From positions 1 to 64,000 of the forward strand of contig NZ_JAHLMF010000010.1 of the NCBI RefSeq assembly GCF_018919385.1: DNA of 64,000 nucleotides, given 5' to 3'. A program made the translations under genes and the position numbers. Positions within the stretch are counted from its first letter, which is position 1, and the number at the start of each line of letters is the position of its first letter. The DNA is from Geomonas diazotrophica. Its GTDB lineage: Bacteria; Desulfobacterota; Desulfuromonadia; Geobacterales; Geobacteraceae. The notes beneath the pieces were generated by a model. That model searched no databases. It was not told the origin of the DNA and worked only from the letters and a program-made list of their open reading frames with translations. Shown here piece by piece: positions 59,201-64,000 of the stretch.

Positions 59201-60401
59201 GTCCGCGCGGCTCACCGGCACTACCCGTGAAGCACTGCTTCAACTGTGGCGTGTCAACGTTGCGCAATCACATGGCATCGCCCCCGTAGCGATGCAGGCG
59301 CCTGCCTACGACCAGAAGCCGGCCATCTACACAAAAAAACAGATACTGGCATACAGCAACGGCAACCCTTCCGAAGGTTTCGGTGACCGATACAAGGTCT
59401 TCGACAGCGAGCGGAAGATCGCCCGCCTCCCCGGTCCTCCCTTCCAGTTCATGGATCGCGTCACCGGCATCAAGGGAGAGCCGTGGCAGATGGTGCCGGG
59501 CGCGATGGCGGAAGCGCAGTACGACATCCCGGCGGACGAGTGGTATTTTGCCGCCGACCGTCAGCCGCGCATGCCCTTCGCTGTCCTTCTGGAAGCTGCG
59601 CTGCAGCCCTGCGGCTGGCTTGCCGCCTACGTCGGTTCCGCCCTAACCAGCCCGACCGACATCTCCTTTAGAAACCTTGGGGGGACTGCGATACAACACC
59701 GTCCCGTTACGCCGCAAAGCGGCACCCTGACCGCGACGGCGACCCTTACCAAGGCCGCCACCAGCGGCGGGATGATCATCCAGGAGTTCGACTTTTCGGT
59801 GGCGGACCGCCACGGCGTGCTCTACGAAGGCGAGACCATGTTCGGTTTCTTCGCCAAGGAGGCCCTGGCCAACCAGGTCGGCATCCGCGAAGCTGCTCCC
59901 TACCTCCCCAGCGCCGAGGAGACGGCACGCGGCCGCTCGCTCCCCTATCCCGAGCAGCGTCCTTTCCCGGACAAGATGCTGAGGATGATCGACAGAATCG
60001 AGCTGTACGTTCCGGATGGTGGTCCGGCGGGCCTCGGCTACCTGAGGGGGACCAAGACGGTTGTTGCAGAGGACTGGTACTTCAAGGCGCATTTTTACCA
60101 GGACCCGGTGACACCCGGTTCGCTGGGACTGGAGTCGTTCCTGCAGTTGATGAAGTTCGCCGCCGTGGAGCGCTGGGGGTGGAACGATGGCGATTCCGTC
60201 GCTGCCGTCGCCCTGGAGCGCAAGCACCGCTGGCTCTACCGCGGCCAGGTCGTGCCGACCGACAAGGAGGTCACCGTGGTGGCCTGGGTCACCGCCGCCG
60301 ACGATGCCAACCGCGTCCTGACCGCCGCTGGCTTCCTCTACGTGGACGGCCGTGCCATCTACCAGATGAACGACTTCACGGTCCAAATTGAAAGAAGCTA
60401 A
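53211..60401 (+). CDS. pfaC: PfaC-like synthase with fused PfaB-type AT: KS-CLF-AT-DH-DH
   Basis: A 2396-residue protein. KS (1-455) has TLDAACASS with Cys near 193, ECHATGT and KSNIGHLLTAAG. A second KS-like domain (about 463-905) has MSSEESSGL where the Cys motif belongs, so it is a chain-length factor. An acyltransferase of PfaB type (about 1040-1400) has YPGSGNHFAGMG and ISYSLGESAGLF. A Pro/Ala/Gln linker (about 1400-1616) leads to two FabA-like double-hotdog dehydratases (about 1620-2003 and 2063-2395), each with an HF-x-D-V-PG-type motif (HFADDRVMPGTL and HFYQDPVTPGSL). There is no acylglycerol-phosphate acyltransferase domain at the C-terminus, which myxobacterial Pfa3 proteins carry. 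It starts 2 bp after the PfaA stop, so the two are coupled. Confidence 0.92.
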   Translation: MKQQSPCVAIVGLGGIFPDAPELTTFWENIRNAKSAAREVPAGRWALAVDAAFHPEAGKPDHVYSKRGCFIDSLPPLSSLSGLHIDPKLAEGLDPAFHLLLHAGKRSFDSAVTAKLDRSRVGVIIGNLALPSEKSAELSRAILGRNFEEKLLGHVAGDPIPNPLNRYVAGLPAGLLAAALGLGGGCCTLDAACASSLYAIKLACDELLAGRADAMLTGGLSRPDPLYTQMGFAQLRALSRRGVCSPFDASGDGLVVGEGAGIFVLKRLDDALAQGDRIYGVIRGIGLSNDVGGSLLAPMADGQLRAMRAAYAKAGWSPQDVDLIECHATGTPVGDATEVGSLRELWGDAPGKGCVIGSVKSNIGHLLTAAGSAALTKVLLAMAEETLPPTANFNQAPENFQLEKSPFRVLRGATQWQRRAEGVPRRAAVSAFGFGGINAHLLVEEWLPNAAAAAAAEPPKKGGAVAVVGLDARFGKWQELKSFQARVLGGETGAKPSHPKDWWGAEQSAWFGKEKLKDTPFAGFYLDEFSQPTDQFRIPPKELEEMLPQQLLMLQSAAAAMKDAGMDRGDNLRAGVFVGIALDLNSTNFAFRWSVAEKAAAWARELGLQLSPAELEQWIGQLRDQAGPPLTANRTMGALGSVVASRVAREFRCGGPSFTMSSEESSGLRALETAVRQLQSDEIDRAIVGAVDLAGDLRAVIGQHLNRPYSGFGSVTPFDQTADGTVVGEGAATVILKRLEDAERDGDRIYAVIGGIGSASGEVMLPGIPAYRHALERAYGEAEVAPAAVGLIEAHGSGNGAEDRMEAAALTEFFDEPGAMAQPRRLPVASVKGDIGHAGAASGLASLVRGCLALYQEIIPGARSGERPVGQLSGNGALFLPNGSRYWLRNRSEGARHAGVSVFGVDGSVSHVVLQGYDNVPERAVVERVAPLGGWDEFLFCITGADRQELAEGVQQLRETAERKPAPEMSVFSRRVCKESSASGAPLAVSLVARSADELASLCLQGERILRSDAAYAEAVLHPSQRDRLFFNASPIGKSGKIGFVYPGSGNHFAGMGMELSARWPEVYRRQDAENLYLREQFQPEQFWNGAPIDSVHENHLAVIFGQVATGCAVTDVVQRFGVRPNAVISYSLGESAGLFATRTWTERDLMLTRMKASTLFTRDLAGECRAAREAWGEPEGKEINWSIGVVDAPAREVRRAIKKTSRVYLLIVNTPDECVIGGDVKWVKHLVAMLDCRFFPLQGVTTVHCEVARQVAAAYRDLHVFTTTPPPGVTFYSGAAGSAYQVNRRSAAESILAQAVEGIDYPKVIEAAYDEGIRYFIEMGPGASCSRMIGRILNGRPHVARSVCQPGTDANSAVLRLLAQLTAERIPVDLEPLFTAAPELPVQPSVIAHEQKGLRFTTGGVPFAPGLPHAGQKAQAPAAVPPAAPVQPAAPPVRMAQPEVPSGSARIMRSIDTPVSTPEKTSVMTEDMGKPASANAAFPAAREQAAPTSAAPSQFASAPGVAVQQAFSEVPVQPLLHEFAQAQDARQQAHEAYLRVAGDLSRSIADALALQISIQQQMLAAGIPVEQDLKNHPAGAYAAAMSAPGPAVAAPAAAAPSPAPAPYPGALPALYDYDMCLEFAIGSVAKMLGPEFAEADSYPTRVRLPDVPLQLVHRIVALEGEPKSMTSGRVVTQHDVHPGAWYLDGGRIPTCIAVEAGQADLFLSGYLGIDFITKGLAVYRLLDAVVTFHRELPAPGETINYDIHIERFFRQGETYLFRFHFEATVNGEPLLSMRNGCAGFFTQEELDAGKGIVRGAIDLRPRTGKLPADWNYLVPMQRSSYDARQLDALRRGDLAGCFGPLFAGLPVQRPLTIPGGRMELVHRVMELVPDGGRCGLGFIRAEADIHPDDWFITCHFADDRVMPGTLMYECCMHTLRIFLLRLGWVAEADGAAWQPVPGVASQLCCRGQVLETTKVVTYEVTVRELGYRPEPYAIVDALMYADGKPIVEITNMSARLTGTTREALLQLWRVNVAQSHGIAPVAMQAPAYDQKPAIYTKKQILAYSNGNPSEGFGDRYKVFDSERKIARLPGPPFQFMDRVTGIKGEPWQMVPGAMAEAQYDIPADEWYFAADRQPRMPFAVLLEAALQPCGWLAAYVGSALTSPTDISFRNLGGTAIQHRPVTPQSGTLTATATLTKAATSGGMIIQEFDFSVADRHGVLYEGETMFGFFAKEALANQVGIREAAPYLPSAEETARGRSLPYPEQRPFPDKMLRMIDRIELYVPDGGPAGLGYLRGTKTVVAEDWYFKAHFYQDPVTPGSLGLESFLQLMKFAAVERWGWNDGDSVAAVALERKHRWLYRGQVVPTDKEVTVVAWVTAADDANRVLTAAGFLYVDGRAIYQMNDFTVQIERS

Positions 60402-60416
60402 ACACTACGTTCTCCA

Positions 60417-60692
60417 CACTCCCTCCCCCCCTGGGAGAGGGTAAAACGCTGTCAACACTCCCTCTCCCCCTGGGAGAGGGTAAAACGCTGTCAACACTCC
60501 CTCTCCCAGGGGGAGAGGGTAAAACGCTGTCAATACTCCCTCTCCCCCGGGAGAGGGTCGGGGTGAGGGCGCTGCGATAGGCGATCACTCCCTTCGTGGC
60601 GTCGCCCTCACCCGCCCTGCGGGCACCCTCTCCCGAGGGGAGAGGGTAAGATGCTGCCCACACTCCCTCTCCCGAGGGGAGAGGGGAAAACG
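60417..60692. repeat. 39-bp palindromic repeat array between pfaC and oleA
   Basis: Three units of 39 bp (60417-60455, 60456-60494, 60495-60533) begin CACTCCCTC, contain an inverted repeat CCCTCTCCC/GGGAGAGGG and end GTAAAACGCTGTCAA. A fourth unit passes into a larger inverted repeat (GGGTGAGGGCG at about 60561 against CGCCCTCACCC at about 60603), and two further partial units follow at about 60624-60660 and 60661-60692. The units are contiguous with no spacers, so this is not a CRISPR. Each can form a strong RNA hairpin. It separates the synthase genes from the ole genes. Confidence 0.85.
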
Positions 60693-60797
60693 TTTAAACA
60701 TTATATTTTTCTCTGTGCCCTCTGCGGACCTCGGCGTCCTCTCTGGTCATGCTTTCGGTTTTCATTGTTGTACAGCTTCCGTTTCTTAAGGTGATTG
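60693..60797. other. gap before oleA
   Basis: AT-rich start (GTTTAAACATTATATTT) that could hold a promoter -10 element, then no recognisable feature until the AAGGTGA ribosome-binding site of oleA. A clear -35 partner is not seen. Confidence 0.3.
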
Positions 60798-61841
60798 ATG
60801 AAGTATTCCAAGGTATATATCGAATCTTTCGGTTACGAGCTCGCTCCGGTGGTGGTCACCTCGGATGAGCTCGAGGCGCGGCTGGAGCCGCTTTACAAGA
60901 CGCTGCACTTCACCCCGGGGCAACTCCAGGCCCTGACCGGGATCCGCGAACGCCGCTGGTGGGAACCGGGCTTTCAGCTCTCCAAGGGGGCCATCGCGGC
61001 AGGAAAGAAGGCGCTCTCCGCGGCCGGCATCTCCCCCAACGACATAGGTGCCCTGCTCTACACCGGGGTCTGCCGGGAACGCTTCGAGCCGGCTACCGCC
61101 TGCCGCGTCGCTGCAGGTCTCGGCATCTCGGGTAACGTTGCGGTCTACGACCTCTCCAACGCCTGCCTGGGCGTGTTGAACGGCATCCTAGACGTGGCCA
61201 ACCGCATCGAGCTCGGGCAGATCCGGGCCGGCCTGGTGGTCTCCTGCGAAAGCGCGCGCGACATAAACGACGTCATGATCGCCAAGATGCTGGAGGACCG
61301 CAGCATGGAGAACTTCGCCAGCTCGCTGGCCACCCTCACCGGCGGTTCTGGCGCGGTTGCCGTGCTCCTCACCGACGGCTCCTTCTCCAAGTCCGGCCGC
61401 AGGAGGCTGCGCGGCGGGATCACTCAGGCGGCGCCTGAACACCACGGCCTCTGCCTCTGGGGCATCACCCCCGACGGCAAGGGCGGCTACGAGCAGTCCA
61501 TGAGCACCGACGCGGTCAGCGTGATGAACTACGGCGTGGAACTGGGTCGCCGCACCTGGGATGAGTTCCTCCCCGAGGTAGGCTGGAGGGAGACCGACGT
61601 GGACCGCGTGGTCTGCCACCAGGTCGGGAGCGCACACCAGAGCGCCATCCTGAAGACGCTGGGCATCCCGCTCAACAAGGACTTCACCAGCTACGAATTC
61701 CTGGGGAACATGGGGACCGTTTCCCTGCCCCTGACCGCCGCGCTGGCAGACGAGCGCGACGTGCTTTCCGCCGGCGATCGGGTGGCTCTCTTGGGCATCG
61801 GGAGCGGGCTCAACTGCCTCATGCTGGGAGTGGACTGGTGA
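60798..61841 (+). CDS. oleA: OleA, head-to-head acyl-CoA/ACP condensing enzyme
   Basis: The 347-residue thiolase-fold enzyme joins two fatty acyl thioesters by a non-decarboxylative Claisen condensation to a beta-keto acid. It has the OleA catalytic set: Cys in SNACLGVLNG near 128, His in CHQVGSAHQ near 275, Asn in FLGNMGTVSLP near 307, and the Glu of CRERFEPATAC near 98 that OleA donates to the partner subunit. It is distinct from FabH by length (347 rather than about 320). The ATG at 60798 has AAGGTGA upstream; a TTG three bases earlier is possible. The stop overlaps the oleB start. Confidence 0.93.
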   Translation: MKYSKVYIESFGYELAPVVVTSDELEARLEPLYKTLHFTPGQLQALTGIRERRWWEPGFQLSKGAIAAGKKALSAAGISPNDIGALLYTGVCRERFEPATACRVAAGLGISGNVAVYDLSNACLGVLNGILDVANRIELGQIRAGLVVSCESARDINDVMIAKMLEDRSMENFASSLATLTGGSGAVAVLLTDGSFSKSGRRRLRGGITQAAPEHHGLCLWGITPDGKGGYEQSMSTDAVSVMNYGVELGRRTWDEFLPEVGWRETDVDRVVCHQVGSAHQSAILKTLGIPLNKDFTSYEFLGNMGTVSLPLTAALADERDVLSAGDRVALLGIGSGLNCLMLGVDW

Positions 61842-62740
61842 GAGACGCAGTGAAAAACTACTACCCCTTCACCGGCCGCACCCTCGACCTTGACGGCCTC
61901 GCCTACCACTACCTCGACGAGGGCAAGGGAGCCCCGGTGGTCATGGTGCACGGCAACCCCTCCTGGTCCTTCTACTACAGAAACCTGGTACTGGCGCTGC
62001 GGGACAACTACCGCTGCATCGTGCCGGACCACATCGGCTGCGGCTTCTCCGACAAGCCGGGCGACGACCGCTACGACTACACCCTCTCCCGCCGCATCGA
62101 CGACCTGGAGCACCTGATCGATTCGCTCGATCTGCAAGGAAAGATCACCCTTGTGGTGCACGACTGGGGCGGGATGATCGGCATGGGGTACGCAAGCCGC
62201 CACCCCGAGCGGATCGGCCGCATCGTGGTCCTGAATACCGCCGCCTTCCATCTCCCCAAGGAGAAGAAGTTCCCGCTGGGGCTGAAGATCTGCCGCGACA
62301 CGCTGCTTGGCACCCTGCTGGTGCGCGGTTTCAACGCCTTCAGCGTCGGGGCGTCCATCGTCGGCTGCAAGAAGAACCCGATGCCGCAGGAACTGATGAA
62401 GGCTTACCGCGCACCCTACGATTCCTGGCAGAACCGGATCGCCACGCTGCGCTTCGTGCAGGACATCCCGCTCGCACCGGGAGACCGCGGTTACGATCTC
62501 GTGAGCGAGATTGCCGCCGGTCTGGAGCGCTTCAGCGACCTCCCCATGGCCATCTTCTGGGGAGAGCTCGACTTCGTTTTCGATACCACCTTCCTTGCCG
62601 AATGGAAGCGGCGCTTCCCGAAGGCGCAGGTGCACAGCTATCCCGACGCCGGACACTACGTCCTCGAAGACATGAAAGGCGAAGTGGTGCCGCTCATCGT
62701 CGAATTCCTGCAGCAGACCGAGGCCCGGGAGACTGCCTGA
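61838..62740 (+). CDS. oleB: OleB, beta-lactone decarboxylase
   Basis: The 300-residue alpha/beta hydrolase is of the haloalkane-dehalogenase-like OleB family. Nucleophile Asp is in VVHDWGGMIG near 110, the acid in WGELDFVFD near 250 and His in DAGHYVLED near 275. HGNPSWSFYYRNLV near 37 is the oxyanion-hole region. OleB converts the cis-beta-lactone made by OleC to the olefin and CO2. The start is GTG at 61838, overlapping the oleA stop (GTGA). The family resemblance would also fit a dehalogenase; the ole context decides. Confidence 0.92.
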   Translation: MRDAVKNYYPFTGRTLDLDGLAYHYLDEGKGAPVVMVHGNPSWSFYYRNLVLALRDNYRCIVPDHIGCGFSDKPGDDRYDYTLSRRIDDLEHLIDSLDLQGKITLVVHDWGGMIGMGYASRHPERIGRIVVLNTAAFHLPKEKKFPLGLKICRDTLLGTLLVRGFNAFSVGASIVGCKKNPMPQELMKAYRAPYDSWQNRIATLRFVQDIPLAPGDRGYDLVSEIAAGLERFSDLPMAIFWGELDFVFDTTFLAEWKRRFPKAQVHSYPDAGHYVLEDMKGEVVPLIVEFLQQTEARETA

Positions 62741-62743
62741 CCC

Positions 62744-64000
62744 ATGTCCGAGATCGATTTCGTCAACATAGCCGCGCATCTGCCCGAGATGGCCAGGCGC
62801 CAGCCTGACACCAGGGCGATCATCTTCCCCAAGGGGAAGCGGAGCCTCACCTTCTCGGAGTTGAACCGCCTGAGCGACAGGATCGCGCGCGGGTTGATCG
62901 CCCACGGCATCTGCAGCGGCGTGCGCACCGTGCTCATGGTGACGCCGAGTCCGGAATTCTTCGCCCTCACCTTCGCGCTCTTCAAGGTGGGCGCGGTGCC
63001 GGTGCTTATCGATCCGGGGCTTGGGATCAAGAACCTGAAGCAGTGCTTCTCCGAGGCCGAACCGCACGCCTTCATCGGCATCCCCAAGGCGCACCTCGCA
63101 CGCAAGCTCTTCGGCTGGGGCAAGGAAAGCATCCGTACCTGCGTTACCGTCGGCCCGCGGCTGTTCTGGGAAGGGACCACGCTTGCGAAGATCATCGCGG
63201 GACAGCAGGACGATACCCCCTTCACCCTCGCCCCGACCCAGAAGGACGACGTCGCGGCCATCCTTTTTACCAGCGGCAGTACCGGCATACCCAAGGGAGC
63301 CATCTACAGCCACGGCAACTTCTCCGCGCAGGTGAAGGCCCTGAAGGATGTCTACGGCATCGAGCCGGGGGAGATCGATCTCCCCACCTTCCCGCTCTTC
63401 GCCCTGTTCGCTCCGGCACTCGGCATGACCGCGGTGATCCCGGAGATGGACTTCACCCGGCCTGGTTCCGTCGATCCGCGCAAGATCGTGGGACCGATCA
63501 ACGAGTACGGCGTGACCACCATGTTCGGCTCCCCAGCCCTCATCAACCGGGTGGGACGCTACGGCGTGGAGCACGGCATCAAGCTTCCCACCCTGCGGCG
63601 GGCAATCTCCGCCGGGGCGCCGGTGCCTGCCTCCGTGCTCGAGCGCTTCACCAGCCTGCTGAACCCGGGCGTGCAGGTGTTCACCCCTTACGGCGCCACC
63701 GAGGCGCTCCCGGTCTGTTCCATAGGCAGCACCGAGATCCTCCAGGAAACCCGTAAAATCACCGATTCCGGCGGCGGGGTCTGCGTCGGGCGGCCGGTTG
63801 AAGGCATCCGCCTGGAGATCGTCCAGATTACCGACAACCCCATCTGCGGCTGGGACGATGCGCTGCGCGTCCCCACCGGAAAGATCGGCGAGATCGTGGT
63901 GCAGGGGGAACAGGTGACCCGCGGCTACTACAACCGCCCGGAATCGGACCACCTCTCCAAGATCATCGACCCGGAGACGGGCTCGTTCTTCCACCGCATG
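62744..64000 (+). CDS. oleC: OleC, beta-lactone synthetase (runs off the window)
   Basis: The first 419 residues are visible, with the frame still open at the end of the window; full OleC is about 550. It is an ANL-superfamily adenylating enzyme with LFTSGSTGIPKGAIYSHGNF near 170, FTPYGATEALPV near 310 and the GEIVVQGEQVTRGYY segment near 385. OleC uses ATP to turn the beta-hydroxy acid from OleA/OleD into a beta-lactone, the first such enzyme described. It starts 3 bp after oleB. OleD, the NADPH-dependent reductase of this pathway, is expected to follow outside the window. Confidence 0.93.
   Translation, partial: MSEIDFVNIAAHLPEMARRQPDTRAIIFPKGKRSLTFSELNRLSDRIARGLIAHGICSGVRTVLMVTPSPEFFALTFALFKVGAVPVLIDPGLGIKNLKQCFSEAEPHAFIGIPKAHLARKLFGWGKESIRTCVTVGPRLFWEGTTLAKIIAGQQDDTPFTLAPTQKDDVAAILFTSGSTGIPKGAIYSHGNFSAQVKALKDVYGIEPGEIDLPTFPLFALFAPALGMTAVIPEMDFTRPGSVDPRKIVGPINEYGVTTMFGSPALINRVGRYGVEHGIKLPTLRRAISAGAPVPASVLERFTSLLNPGVQVFTPYGATEALPVCSIGSTEILQETRKITDSGGGVCVGRPVEGIRLEIVQITDNPICGWDDALRVPTGKIGEIVVQGEQVTRGYYNRPESDHLSKIIDPETGSFFHRM

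Noticed and set aside
60417-60692. CRISPR-like repeat array
   Set aside because: The repeats are contiguous 39-bp units without unique spacers, are internally palindromic and degenerate towards one end, and no cas gene is near.
61691-63994. 767-codon minus-strand open frame at the end of the window
   Set aside because: It is antisense to oleA, oleB and oleC. The oleC frame, which has no stop in the window, is the real gene.
44294-64000. A phosphopantetheinyl transferase (pfaE) or separate pfaB gene in the cluster
   Set aside because: No frame in the window shows PPTase motifs, and the PfaB-type acyltransferase is part of the PfaC-like protein; the PPTase must be encoded elsewhere.
1-64000. 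tRNA or rRNA genes
   Set aside because: No cloverleaf with a T-loop consensus or rRNA-like segment was noticed on either strand by eye; a tRNAscan run would settle this.

Overview
The window is GC-rich bacterial chromosome. It has many multi-PAS histidine kinases (several with the AHQWRQPLN-type H-box), a rubredoxin, a FadR-controlled beta-oxidation block and a PUFA-synthase/ole hydrocarbon locus. Together these fit a Desulfuromonadota bacterium, most likely a Geobacteraceae relative (Geobacter, Geomonas or Citrifermentans type). The placement is inferred from gene content; no rRNA or tRNA gene is visible to confirm it.

Layout. 1-0.9 kb: the end of an IS21-like element interrupts a HUH-type replication protein gene from a plasmid or filamentous-phage-like element. 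0.9-14.4 kb: ordinary chromosomal genes (creatininase family, a large hybrid sensor kinase, CvfB-like RNA-binding protein, Bax-inhibitor-1 family protein, Old Yellow Enzyme, MutM, a PAS sensor kinase) ending in a FadR-type regulator. 14.4-23.4 kb: a short kinase, then a leftward fatty-acid degradation operon (fadD, FadN-type fadB, fadA, fadE) and an SCP2-like gene. 23.4-37.3 kb: eight leftward signalling genes in two operons (HK, RR, PilZ-like protein, HK; then RR, REC-PAS-HK, seven-PAS HK, REC-PAS-GGDEF-EAL). The second operon has its own sigma70-type promoter and a leader with a terminator-like hairpin. 37.4-40 kb: Mpg glycosylase, a lipoprotein, UspA, rubredoxin and a small Cys-rich protein. 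40-44 kb: a YbbA/YbbP-type ABC transporter and a TesA-type esterase.

44.3-64 kb is the most striking part: pfaD (enoyl reductase), a PfaA-like synthase (KS-AT-5xACP-KR-DH), a PfaC-like synthase with a fused PfaB-type acyltransferase (KS-CLF-AT-DH-DH), then oleA, oleB and the start of oleC, which runs off the window. This predicts an iterative polyunsaturated acyl synthase whose product goes directly to head-to-head condensation by OleA and then, through beta-lactone formation and decarboxylation (OleC, OleB), to a long-chain polyunsaturated hydrocarbon. Shewanella makes such a hydrocarbon with pfa and ole genes. Here the two sets sit side by side, separated only by an array of 39-bp palindromic repeats. 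The synthase has no C-terminal glycerol-phosphate acyltransferase domain, and no phosphopantetheinyl transferase gene is in the window.

The FadR regulator and the fad operon share a short sequence motif upstream, which suggests one fatty-acid-responsive regulon. No comparable motif was seen in front of the pfa genes.
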